10,714 bases of DNA from an uncultured Leptolyngbya sp. (GTDB lineage Bacteria > Cyanobacteriota > Cyanobacteriia > Phormidesmidales > Phormidesmidaceae), in NCBI GenBank assembly GCA_937899365.1, contig CALBPH010000558.1:1-10714 (forward strand), in the 5' to 3' direction. Position numbers and translations under genes: made by a program. The notes below the pieces were generated by a model. It was not told the DNA's origin and ran no database searches. It saw only the letters and a list, made by a program, of their open reading frames with translations. Numbering within the stretch: the stretch's first letter is position 1; every line of letters begins with the position of its first letter. Below, piece after piece: positions 1 through 6,890 of the stretch.

Positions 1-1
1 T

Positions 2-856
2 CAAACGCTTGATCCTGATCAGATTGCGGCTCTGGAACGCGATGCGGATAAGGGGGGGTGGACTGTGATTGAGGCGGGATCAACCGTTGTTAATTACATG
101 TCCCTCAATCAAAAGATTGCCCCGTTTGATGATCTGAATGTGCGTAAGGCCGTGGCTGCCATGATTGATCGCAATTTGCTCAATGACCGGGCTTTTCAAG
201 GGCAGGCAGAACCGCTTTATAGCCTTATTCCTAAGAGTTTTGAGGTCCATGAGCCTGTTTTTGAGCAGGCCTATGGTGACGGTGACTATGGGAAGGCTAA
301 GGAATTTCTTGAAGAGGCGGGTATTACTGAGGCAAATCCACTGGAGTTTGAGATTTGGTACCCTACGTCCTCAACGACGCGGAGTGTTGTTGCCAATACT
401 CTTAAAGAAGCCATTGAGTCTAATTTGCCTGGGCTGGTAAATGTACAAGTTAGTACGGCAGAATCTGCCACCCTGTGGGAAAACGTAGAGAAGGGTATTT
501 ATCCGAGTGTGCTGGCTAACTGGTACCCGGACTATTTTGATCCTGACAATTTTGTGCAACCATTTTTGAGCTGTAATGAGGGTTCGGAAGAAACCTTGTG
601 TGAGAAGGGTGCAACCCAGGGGAATGGCTCGTTCTATTACAGTGCCAAGACCAATGATCTACTCACCAAGCAAAGTGCGGAACTCGATGAGTCGGTTCGC
701 AGTGATCTGTTTCAGGATTTGCAGCAGGCGATGGTAGAGGATGTGCCCTATATCCCCCTCTGGCAAAATAAGGATTACGTATTTTCTGCTTCGGGTGTCG
801 GTGGTGTGGCCATTGAGCCAAACCAGCAATTTTTGCTATGGCAAATCAGTAAATAG
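2..856 (+). CDS. ABC transporter substrate-binding protein, family 5 (peptide/nickel type), 3' part
   Basis: This is the C-terminal 284 residues of an extracytoplasmic solute-binding protein that would capture a peptide-like or similar substrate and deliver it to an ABC permease. The frame is open from base 2, so the true start lies upstream of the window; the GTG at 65 is internal. The stretch NYMSLNQKIAPFDDLNVRKA (about residues 31-50), followed by AMIDR, is the typical family-5 segment in which bound-state residues precede the 'VRKAVAAMIDR' helix. Further on, NWYPDYFDPDNF and a late VPYIPLW also match the family. The gene ends in TAG. The permease gene follows 83 bases downstream on the same strand, which supports an uptake operon. 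The substrate cannot be told from sequence. Family assignment is secure; the peptide/nickel/oligosaccharide choice is not. Confidence 0.9.
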   Translation, partial: QTLDPDQIAALERDADKGGWTVIEAGSTVVNYMSLNQKIAPFDDLNVRKAVAAMIDRNLLNDRAFQGQAEPLYSLIPKSFEVHEPVFEQAYGDGDYGKAKEFLEEAGITEANPLEFEIWYPTSSTTRSVVANTLKEAIESNLPGLVNVQVSTAESATLWENVEKGIYPSVLANWYPDYFDPDNFVQPFLSCNEGSEETLCEKGATQGNGSFYYSAKTNDLLTKQSAELDESVRSDLFQDLQQAMVEDVPYIPLWQNKDYVFSASGVGGVAIEPNQQFLLWQISK

Positions 857-870
857 ATAATTGTGATCAT

Positions 871-908
871 CGTTCGTAGGAATGTTCAAGGGAACGTCTC
901 TACGAACG
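871..908 (+). repeat. Long stem-loop between binding-protein and permease genes
   Basis: CGTTCGTAG (871-879) and CTACGAACG (900-908) are perfect 9-base inverted arms. Inside them GTTC (884-887) pairs with GAAC (892-895) around an AAGG loop, with a G-T pair, one mismatch, an A-T pair and a T-G pair between the two helices. The result is a nearly continuous 17-pair hairpin. No T-run follows it, so it is unlikely to be an ordinary intrinsic terminator. A structure between the first two genes of a transporter operon often protects the abundant binding-protein mRNA or reduces read-through into the permease; that role is inferred here. Confidence 0.7.
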
Positions 909-939
909 GTTGATTTGGCGTTAATCAAGGGGAAAATAC

Positions 940-1968
940 ATGTCATCTCGGTCCAACGCATTGCGTTACTACGTGCTGTCGCGATTGATGCTGGCACCGT
1001 TGATGATCTGGACTATTACCACGGTCGTGTTTTTGTTAATGCGGGCAACGCCAGGGGACCCGGTGGATGCGCTGCTGGGGCCACGGGCACCGATTGAAGC
1101 AAAGGAGGCGTTGCGATCGCAACTTGGCCTCGATAAATCCCTGTTTCTCCAATATCTGGACTACCTGGGGCATTTACTCCGATTTGACCTAGGCAGCTCC
1201 ATTGCCAGCCAGGGCCAAACTGTCTGGCAAATCATCGGCGCTCATTTCCCCGCTACAGTTGAACTCACCATTTGTGGGTTGGCGGTAGCAGCCATTGTTG
1301 GCATCACCGTCGGCTCCGTTGCCGCGTCTCGTCCCAACACACCGATAGATGCAGGCGGACGGCTGTTTGGCATTCTCACTTACGCCACTCCCATGTACTG
1401 GTTTGGCATGATTTTGCAGCTAGTGTTTGCGGTACAGCTGCGCTGGTTTCCCATTGGTACCCGTTTTCCCCTGGCACAAACCCCGCCCGATGGGCCTACC
1501 GGTCTCTACCTGCTAGACAGCCTGCTCCACGGCAATCTGTCCCAGTTTGGTACATCGATTTATCATCTGGCCTTACCCAGCCTGACCCTAGGAATTTTGA
1601 TCAGCGGTGTGTTTGAGCGTATGGTGCGTGTCAATCTTAAACAAACGCTGCGTGCTGACTATGTCGAAGCCGCCCGTGCCCGAGGTATTCCCGAATTTCG
1701 CATCATCACCGTCCATGCCCTCAAAAATGCATTAATTCCCGTCATTACTATCCTGGGGTTAACGTTTGCATCCTTATTGGGCGGGACCGTGCTGACCGAA
1801 GTTACCTTCTCTTGGCCAGGGTTAGCCAATCGTTTTTTTGAAGCAATTTCCCAGCGGGACTACGAAGTTGTCCAGGGCTTAATGACCTTTTTTGGCACCA
1901 TTGTTGCCCTGGTCAGTATTGCCATCGACATCCTCAATGCCTATGTCGATCCCAGAATTCGATACTAA
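940..1968 (+). CDS. ABC transporter permease, DppB/OppB type
   Basis: This 342-residue inner-membrane permease would form half of the translocation channel for the solute bound by the upstream protein. It has the usual order of this family: a first membrane helix at about residues 18-35 followed by ATPGDPVDALLG, a periplasmic segment, then helices at about 106-130, 145-168, 210-225, 262-286 and 312-334. The cytoplasmic EAA loop, where the ATPase docks, is at about 243-262 and contains EAARARGIPEFRII, with the expected Ala and Gly positions. Length and C-terminus (AYVDPRIRY) match DppB/GsiC proteins. The ATG is preceded by AAGGGGAAA, a fair ribosome site. No partner permease (DppC type) or ATPase follows, so those subunits must be encoded elsewhere. 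The HIP1 site at 1113-1120 lies inside it. Confidence 0.93.
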   Translation: MSSRSNALRYYVLSRLMLAPLMIWTITTVVFLLMRATPGDPVDALLGPRAPIEAKEALRSQLGLDKSLFLQYLDYLGHLLRFDLGSSIASQGQTVWQIIGAHFPATVELTICGLAVAAIVGITVGSVAASRPNTPIDAGGRLFGILTYATPMYWFGMILQLVFAVQLRWFPIGTRFPLAQTPPDGPTGLYLLDSLLHGNLSQFGTSIYHLALPSLTLGILISGVFERMVRVNLKQTLRADYVEAARARGIPEFRIITVHALKNALIPVITILGLTFASLLGGTVLTEVTFSWPGLANRFFEAISQRDYEVVQGLMTFFGTIVALVSIAIDILNAYVDPRIRY

Positions 1969-2026
1969 CCAAGCCCCGCAGCCATTTCCCGTGAGGCAAG
2001 TAGGTTTATATAGGAATGTATAATTA

Positions 2027-2066
2027 AAAACATTGCTTTTCGTAATATTATTTAAAGTAATGTTTT
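2027..2066. terminator. AT-rich hairpin downstream of the permease gene, possible terminator
   Basis: AAAACATTGCTTT (2027-2039) and AAAGTAATGTTTT (2054-2066) form a 13-pair stem with one G-T pair and a 14-base loop. The A-run on the left and T-run on the right give it a terminator-like form in both directions, but the stem is AT-rich and the T-run belongs to the stem, so termination would be weak. It sits 59 bases after the permease stop and 60 before the next start. A TATAAT at 2019-2024 just upstream has no convincing -35 partner. An operator dyad is an alternative reading. Confidence 0.45.
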
Positions 2067-2126
2067 AGTGCGGATTGCTGACCAATTCAGTGATTCCCCA
2101 TATAGGTTTCATTTGTTAGTAGAGAC

Positions 2127-2480
2127 ATGGCTCCATTAATAGATCATGCGGCGTTGCTGCTAGGGCGTGTTCAACGCTGGTGGATGGGTAGGATCGGAAA
2201 CTCCCTTGCCTTAGGGATGGTCGTTATTATTTTTGCAGCAGGTTTGGGTAATGTTCCTGCTCATATTCAGTCTGCGGGTACCCAGGCCAAGTCCCCTCAG
2301 CGGATCCAAGTGACAGCACCAGCGTTACCGTTGTCTGCCCAAGCGAGGGCTCGTTTAAACCATCGCCGACTGACAGAAGCTGCCATGACCAGCCACAATT
2401 TGACCGCAGCTCACTTTTTTGGACGTCGTCCTGCGGCCAAACTGTCAGTAGAAAACCGTAAAGCCTCAAAGCAGGGATAG
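2127..2480 (+). CDS. Small basic membrane-anchored or exported protein, function unknown
   Basis: I do not recognise this 117-residue product. It has a hydrophobic segment at about residues 26-41 (LALGMVVIIFAAG) preceded by Arg residues, and a remainder that is strongly basic with many Ala, Arg and His, including RARLNHRR and FFGRRP. If translation begins at the internal ATG at 2184 (residue 20) it would read as a classic signal peptide with possible cleavage after VPA; from 2127 it looks more like a signal anchor. Neither start has a clear ribosome site. No domain, cysteine pair or catalytic motif is seen. It stands alone between the transporter genes and the signalling cluster. A competing 80-codon frame on the other strand is less plausible. 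It could be a lineage-specific envelope protein or a chance frame. Confidence 0.5.
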   Translation: MAPLIDHAALLLGRVQRWWMGRIGNSLALGMVVIIFAAGLGNVPAHIQSAGTQAKSPQRIQVTAPALPLSAQARARLNHRRLTEAAMTSHNLTAAHFFGRRPAAKLSVENRKASKQG

Positions 2481-2714
2481 AACGTTATAGAACAGTGCTG
2501 AATTGAGTGAGGATATCCGTTGTCCTACCTGATCTAAGAGATGCCATAGACGATGCACCGCTCTGATAGAAGTGCCATAGATCAGTATCTTGTAGATAAA
2601 CGTCATCTCGAAGATCAGCAACGCTGCCCTGCGCTCAATAATGCTTTGCCCAGTTGGGACGAAACGATCTGCGTAATTTTTGCGGCTGGAGCTATGATGA
2701 GTTAGGTCTCGGCT
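2481..2714. other. Intergenic gap with short repeats upstream of the SPOR-like gene
   Basis: I see no convincing gene here; an open minus-strand frame (2466-2759) looks like chance translation. The direct repeat TGCCATAGA occurs at 2542-2550 and 2573-2581, 31 bases apart, about three helical turns. CTGATCTA (2529-2536) is inverted as TAGATCAG (2578-2585), enclosing the first copy and overlapping the second. A TATGAT at 2693-2698 could be a -10 element for the next gene, but no good -35 is found. A regulator-binding role is possible but unproven. Confidence 0.35.
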
Positions 2715-3140
2715 ATGCTTCAAATGCGTCCAAATTTTAATGCTATTAGTTTGAATCATCTGCGGCAGCGTCTCTGTTGTTTGACTACAGCAAGCATGAT
2801 GCTATTGTTGTCGGCTGTTCCTGTGTCTGCTCAATCACAAGACTGTGGTTTTTTGGTGGCTCCTCAGACCTACAACACCCTCGAAGGAGAGGACAAAATT
2901 GTAATTGGTCGAGTTCCAAATCGTCCCTATATTGTTCTGTTAACCCATAACCTTCAGGAGAATCTACCGACTATTCGCACCTGTATTCCCGATGCATTTC
3001 TGACCTCCTCACGATTAGGCAGCTATGTCCACATTGCATCTTTGGATAATTATCGTGAGGCTAAGGAGCTGGTCAATGATATTAATCAGGTACTAGATCT
3101 AGATGTCCGAATTATCCATTACAGAAGCCTAGGGCGATAG
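2715..3140 (+). CDS. Exported SPOR-like domain protein
   Basis: This 141-residue protein carries an N-terminal signal peptide: basic residues at 12-19, a hydrophobic core at about 22-35 and a predicted cleavage after VSA39. The mature part has two cysteines (C44 and C90) that could form a disulfide. The segment from about residue 70 to 137 runs RPYIVLL, then FLTSSRLGSYVHIASLDNY, then a helix (REAKELVNDINQ) and a final strand (VRIIHY). This is the beta-alpha-beta pattern of SPOR-like repeats, which in other bacteria bind denuded peptidoglycan or act as small periplasmic modules. An ATG at 2724 is an alternative start. The gene lies upstream of the fecR-like gene on the same strand, 181 bases before its preferred start. 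Export is well supported, the SPOR relation moderately so, and peptidoglycan binding is inference. Confidence 0.75.
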   Translation: MLQMRPNFNAISLNHLRQRLCCLTTASMMLLLSAVPVSAQSQDCGFLVAPQTYNTLEGEDKIVIGRVPNRPYIVLLTHNLQENLPTIRTCIPDAFLTSSRLGSYVHIASLDNYREAKELVNDINQVLDLDVRIIHYRSLGR

Positions 3141-3208
3141 GGCGCAGAGCTTTCAGGATGAGTGCCGGCAAGAGCGGGAATCTCTCTCTAGGCAGGGTGT
3201 TTCGGCCA

Positions 3209-3232
3209 AATGGCCTGAATCCACAGGCCATT
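3209..3232 (+). repeat. GC-rich hairpin between SPOR-like and fecR-like genes
   Basis: AATGGCCTG (3209-3217) and CAGGCCATT (3224-3232) are perfect 9-base arms around a 6-base loop. The left arm can also pair partly with GGCCA at 3204-3208, so two alternative foldings compete. It lies 69 bases after the SPOR-like stop with no T-run, so it may be a weak terminator, an mRNA 3'-end structure or an operator. The right arm touches the candidate -35 element of the next gene. Confidence 0.55.
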
Positions 3233-3259
3233 GTAATGACCAGTAGAACAGCATATATA
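3231..3259 (+). promoter_or_regulatory. Candidate promoter for the fecR-like gene
   Basis: TTGTAA (3231-3236) and TATATA (3254-3259) are spaced by 17 bases, each matching the sigma70-type consensus at four of six positions; TATAAA at 3256-3261 is a better -10 with a longer 19-base gap. Initiation would fall near 3266-3270, giving a leader of roughly 20-55 bases depending on which start codon is used. The -35 overlaps the right arm of the preceding hairpin, which could couple structure or binding to promoter activity. Motif matches alone make this tentative. Confidence 0.3.
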
Positions 3260-3321
3260 AAGACGTGCCATGATTGATTTAGTAATCTATGCATGGGTAT
3301 GTATCAAAAGGGCCTCAGAGT

Positions 3322-4200
3322 ATGATTGGGCTAGGTTACAGAACACGATCTCGTCGTTTTAGTTTGCATCGTTTTGCGTTGCTAACCGGTCTTATCGTGT
3401 GCATGGCAGGCATTCCTCAAGAGACCAATGCTCGCCCTCTATCGGTGCGCCTAGATCGATGGTTAGAATTACGAAACTTTAGCGGAAATGTTGACTTTTT
3501 TGAAAATGGCCGCTGGCGACAGGCTCAAGTAGGTCAACGGCTGGATGCGGTGGGCGAGGGTGTACGCACAGGCTCGGCTTCATTGGCTCGCCTTGCCGTT
3601 GATACTGAAGTTGGATTTGTCAGCGTCTCTGAGAATACGTCGCTGACGATAACGCAGTTCCACTCAACGCCACGTAATGGCAAGGTTACTGAACTGAATG
3701 TTACCCGTGGTCAAGCCAGGGTATTTGTGAGGCCATTTACCAATCCAGACTCTCGTTTAGAGATTCGAACACCGGCTGGGGTCAATGGCGTACGGGGGAC
3801 GAATTTTGGTATCGCAATTCAGCCCAGCGGTCGTTCATCCCTGGTTGTTGAGGAAGGTCGTGTGGTATCTGAGGCTCAAGGCCAGTCAGTGCCAGTAAAT
3901 GCCGGCTTTCAAAACTTTACGGTTCCCGGAGAACCTCCCTCACCCCCAGTGCCAATTACTGAAGATCCAAACTTAAATCTTGTGAGATTGGAACGTCAGC
4001 GTCGTCAGGGAGAATCAATTGTTGTTTTAGAGGGCAATACGTTCCCAGTTAATCTATTGGTGATCGATGATGATACTCAGGAGATCGACCGCGACGGTAA
4101 CTTCGCATTAGAATTGCCGCTGCCTGAGAATCGAAGTATTGACGTGACAGTTGTTACTCCCCTTGGCACAATGCAGGTCTATGAGTTGGTTGTTCCCTAA
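3322..4200 (+). CDS. Exported FecR-domain protein
   Basis: This is a 292-residue protein from the preferred ATG at 3322; an in-frame ATG at 3289 would add 11 residues but breaks the neat signal-peptide form. Residues 7-17 are basic, 18-31 hydrophobic, and cleavage after TNA37 is plausible, so the protein should act outside the cytoplasmic membrane. The FecR core spans about 72-200, with VGEGVRTGSASLARL, SENTSLTI, the RTPAGVNGVRGTNFGI block typical of the family, and SSLVVEEGRVVSE. A Pro-rich linker (202-212) leads to a C-terminal beta-rich, Ig-like segment (about 226-292). In iron signalling FecR relays a surface signal to a sigma factor, but cyanobacterial FecR proteins often stand beside CHASE2 sensors, as here, where the downstream gene overlaps by 20 bases. 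No FecI-type sigma factor is present. The ligand is unknown. Confidence 0.88.
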   Translation: MIGLGYRTRSRRFSLHRFALLTGLIVCMAGIPQETNARPLSVRLDRWLELRNFSGNVDFFENGRWRQAQVGQRLDAVGEGVRTGSASLARLAVDTEVGFVSVSENTSLTITQFHSTPRNGKVTELNVTRGQARVFVRPFTNPDSRLEIRTPAGVNGVRGTNFGIAIQPSGRSSLVVEEGRVVSEAQGQSVPVNAGFQNFTVPGEPPSPPVPITEDPNLNLVRLERQRRQGESIVVLEGNTFPVNLLVIDDDTQEIDRDGNFALELPLPENRSIDVTVVTPLGTMQVYELVVP

Positions 4201-5020
4201 TTGGCGTAAGCGTTTACAGCAATGTGAGCCGTTACTTCCAGGACTATTTGTTAGTGGGTTTATTGTATCGTTGTCCTATTTGGGACTCATCAAGCCGCTT
4301 GAGAATATCTCTACCGATGTGCTGACTCGGTTTCGGGGAGAGCGAGCCTGGAATGATGAACTGATTTTAATTGGTATTGATAATCGTACGTTTGATAAAT
4401 TAGGGCGATATCCGCTACCTCGCTCCTATTATGTGGATTTACTCAAGTTTTTGACTGAGAGTGAGAATCGGATTGTTGTTTTCGATGTTCTCATGCCGGA
4501 ACCAACCGATGATGACCCTGCCCTAGCTGATGCCATGGCTATTCATGGTGGTGTCGTTTTAGCGGAAACAATCGCGGAAGAAGGGCAAATACTGCAGGCT
4601 AATCCATTGCTTTATGCGAATGCGATCGCAAGTGGCCATATTGATGACTACAGTGACGATTTTGACGGTGTTACTCGGCGTCATAAAATTTATATCAACA
4701 ACAGTCGCTCTCTAGCGGGGGCAGCTGCCGAAGCCTATAACCTGACAACTGATATTCTCACCATTCCTCCTGTAAAAAGAGGAGAGCTGCTGCTGAACTG
4801 GCCTGGCCGTGTTACGGAGCTGCCCTTTAGAAGTTTAATCGATGTTTTAGAGGGAAAAATCTCCCCAACTGACTTCAATAATAAAATCGTTATTGTGGGA
4901 GATACAGCGACAGGGCTCGATCGTTGGATTCGTACACCGTTTGATAAAGACACACCTGTTGAAGGGATTTATGTCTATGCGGCGGCCTTGCACAACTTGC
5001 TAGAACAAAACTGGCTCTGA
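4181..5020 (+). CDS. CHASE2 sensor domain protein, N-terminal part of an interrupted hybrid histidine kinase
   Basis: This 279-residue product starts at ATG 4181, inside the last 20 bases of the fecR-like gene, suggesting translational coupling; the frame extends back to TTG 4151 but without support. A membrane helix at about 18-36 is followed by an extracytoplasmic CHASE2 domain (about 40-275). Typical signs are the TDVLTRFRG lead, ELILIGIDNRTFDKLGRYPLPR, VVFDVLMPEP, FDGVTRR, LLLNWPGR, NNKIVIVGDTATGL and the closing VEGIYVYAAALHNLLEQNW. CHASE2 domains sense an unknown extracellular signal and normally continue directly into three membrane helices and an output domain. Here a TGA ends the frame exactly at that junction, and the missing helices and kinase follow in the same frame. 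As it stands the product would be a membrane-anchored sensor without output. Confidence 0.85.
   Translation: MSWLFPNWRKRLQQCEPLLPGLFVSGFIVSLSYLGLIKPLENISTDVLTRFRGERAWNDELILIGIDNRTFDKLGRYPLPRSYYVDLLKFLTESENRIVVFDVLMPEPTDDDPALADAMAIHGGVVLAETIAEEGQILQANPLLYANAIASGHIDDYSDDFDGVTRRHKIYINNSRSLAGAAAEAYNLTTDILTIPPVKRGELLLNWPGRVTELPFRSLIDVLEGKISPTDFNNKIVIVGDTATGLDRWIRTPFDKDTPVEGIYVYAAALHNLLEQNWL
5018..5020 (+). other. In-frame TGA splitting CHASE2 from its kinase
   Basis: The codons run AAC TGG CTC TGA TAT ATC AAT CAG. Frames before and after are the same, so no insertion or deletion is needed: replacing this one codon restores an open frame from 4181 to 6853. A CGA to TGA transition is the simplest origin. 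TGA is used as an ordinary stop elsewhere here, for example at the kinase end (6851-6853), so reassignment of the codon is unlikely. Confidence 0.85.
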
Positions 5021-5035
5021 TATATCAATCAGCAT

Positions 5036-6853
5036 TTGGTCGTCGCTGGCCTGCTTGTGCTTGGTCCCATTCTTAGCTGGAGACTACAGGGGCGCTCTTT
5101 TCTCAACCAGATGGCCATCTGGATTGTCGGTACCGCTAGCTGGTTGATGATTTGTTGGGGAGCAATTTATCAAAACTATGCGCTACCCGTGGCCGCCCCC
5201 ATCTTAGTGCTCAGTCTGACTGAAAGCTTTATTGTCTTTACCGATCGTTTACGCAGTGGCGCCATACTGCAGGCTCGAAATGAATTTTTAGGCACCATGA
5301 GCCATGAGTTACGCACTCCGCTCAATGCCATTATTGGCGTATCGGAGATGATGCAAGAGACCCATCTCGATCCTAGACAGCGAGAGTTTAGTGAGACTAT
5401 CCATAATAGCAGCCAAGCCTTGCTGGCACTGATTAATGACGTGCTTGATTTTTCTAAAATTGAGTCGGGGCGGCTGGTGCTTGAAGAACATCCGGTAAAT
5501 CTACGTAACTCTGTTGAAGAGAGTTTAGACATTGTTGCTACCCGTGCTACAACAAAGTCCCTAGATCTGGTCTACATGATAGATCCCAGTACACCACCGG
5601 TGATTATTAGCGATCCTATTCGGCTGCGACAGATTTTACTTAATCTGCTGAGCAATGCTGTGAAATTTACCGATCAAGGTGAGGTGGCGTTAGTGGTGCA
5701 GATTGCCCCCAGTGATGATTTGGGGGCCCCGATAACACGCTGGACCCATCCCTCTGAGCAGTCCGTACTGTTGCTGTTTGCTGTTCGAGATACGGGCATT
5801 GGAATTCCAGCCGATCGAATGGCTCAAATTTTTGAACCGTTTCGTCAGGCGACTAGCTCCACGACGCGTAAATATGGGGGCACAGGTCTAGGGTTGACCA
5901 TCAGTAAGCGCTTAGCAGAAACCATGGGTGGTTGTTTGTGGGTCGAAAGTGAGCTGGGTCAAGGCAGCACGTTTTTCTTTACAATGCGGGCTCAGATTGA
6001 TCCCATTACTACCCAACCAGAACGACCTGAAGCTTTGGCTAGCTGGACAAATCACCGCATATTAGTGATTGATAAAAACAGCACGCGCCGCACAAGTTTG
6101 GGATGGCAGTTAGAGGCGCTAGATATTGAGTTGGTGTTTAGCCGCAGCGTTGCTGAAGCGCTGTTGTTGGTACAACAGGGTCAACAGTTTGATGGTGTTA
6201 TTTTAGATGCGGCGATTACTAAAATCGATAGTGTGAGTGCGATTGAATCGTTACGGCAGGCCATGGGTAAATCAACCATGCCTCTGATTGTTCTTGCAGA
6301 CCTCAATGAAAATCTAAGTCAGTCTGAGCGAGCCGATATGGTGATTGTTTGGAAGCCGGTTAAGCAGGCTGCTCTCTATCGAGCTTTGATGCATATCCAT
6401 CCAAACCCCGTGGCAGTCGATTCCCAAGCTCCATTGGATAATGTGAATGTTGCTGACCCTTTGGCGGTTAGTTTAAAAGTGCTCATTGCTGACGATAATC
6501 CGGTGAACCAACGAGTGGCCCAGCATATGCTGCATTTACTGGGGCATGTGTCTGATACGGTGGCAACTGGTGTAGAAGCCCTCGCAGCTGTTGAGAAAGG
6601 CGGCTATGATGTGGTGCTAATGGATATGCGAATGCCGAATATGAGTGGAGTAGAAGCGACTCGCCGTATTCGGCAGCTGGGCCAAAACATTTCTCAACCT
6701 TGGATTATTGCCATGACGGCTAATGCTAGCTCAGAGGATCGAGCTCGTTGTTTAAAGGTGGGTATGAACGACTACTTAAGTAAACCTATTCGTCGCGATA
6801 GTCTCTCGCAAACGCTTATGAACATTGATAAGTCATCGGTATCTCTGACTTGA
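5036..6853 (+). CDS. Hybrid histidine kinase HisKA-HATPase-REC-REC with three membrane helices, separated from its CHASE2 part
   Basis: The 605 residues counted from TTG 5036 (no ribosome site; ATG 5111 is an alternative, both uncertain) open with membrane helices at about 2-17, 26-46 and 50-69. HisKA (about 80-150) carries SHELRTPLN with phospho-acceptor H90. The ATPase domain has the N box NLLSNAVKFT (N207), DTGIGI (252-257), IFEPFRQ and GGTGLGL (281-287). The first receiver (about 341-455) keeps the acceptor position D391 and K440 but has VIDKN where an Asp pair is expected, so it may be weak. The second (about 480-597) is complete: D486/D487, D530, T561, K583. The protein would autophosphorylate and pass phosphate to REC2 or a phosphotransfer partner. 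It continues the CHASE2 frame across one TGA, so the 889-residue whole is probably the ancestral gene, possibly now a recent pseudogene. Confidence 0.88.
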   Translation: MVVAGLLVLGPILSWRLQGRSFLNQMAIWIVGTASWLMICWGAIYQNYALPVAAPILVLSLTESFIVFTDRLRSGAILQARNEFLGTMSHELRTPLNAIIGVSEMMQETHLDPRQREFSETIHNSSQALLALINDVLDFSKIESGRLVLEEHPVNLRNSVEESLDIVATRATTKSLDLVYMIDPSTPPVIISDPIRLRQILLNLLSNAVKFTDQGEVALVVQIAPSDDLGAPITRWTHPSEQSVLLLFAVRDTGIGIPADRMAQIFEPFRQATSSTTRKYGGTGLGLTISKRLAETMGGCLWVESELGQGSTFFFTMRAQIDPITTQPERPEALASWTNHRILVIDKNSTRRTSLGWQLEALDIELVFSRSVAEALLLVQQGQQFDGVILDAAITKIDSVSAIESLRQAMGKSTMPLIVLADLNENLSQSERADMVIVWKPVKQAALYRALMHIHPNPVAVDSQAPLDNVNVADPLAVSLKVLIADDNPVNQRVAQHMLHLLGHVSDTVATGVEALAAVEKGGYDVVLMDMRMPNMSGVEATRRIRQLGQNISQPWIIAMTANASSEDRARCLKVGMNDYLSKPIRRDSLSQTLMNIDKSSVSLT

Positions 6854-6859
6854 TTACAT

Positions 6860-6890
6860 GGGGCTAGCCCCTACTCGTCTAGATGGGCTA
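6860..6890. terminator. Possible shared 3' structure between convergent genes
   Basis: The kinase gene and the phosphatase gene converge with only 34 bases between them. That gap contains the perfect palindrome GGGGCTAGCCCC (6860-6871); its TAGCCC half can instead pair with GGGCTA (6885-6890), which includes the phosphatase stop codon. There is no T-run on either strand, so this is at best a non-classical bidirectional terminator or a barrier to read-through. Confidence 0.35.

Noticed and set aside
2227..2469. 80-codon minus-strand open frame opposite the small basic protein
   Set aside because: The plus-strand frame has a coherent hydrophobic export or anchor segment; the minus frame shows no protein-like features.
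2466..2759. 97-codon minus-strand open frame
   Set aside because: It overlaps the start of the SPOR-like gene, has no domain or signal peptide, and looks like chance translation.
4151..4180. TTG start for the CHASE2 protein
   Set aside because: The 10 extra residues are simply the other frame of the fecR-like gene; ATG 4181 precedes a natural membrane-protein N-terminus.
5018..5020. TGA read as selenocysteine or tryptophan
   Set aside because: No selenocysteine insertion context is expected in this family, and TGA ends other genes here normally.
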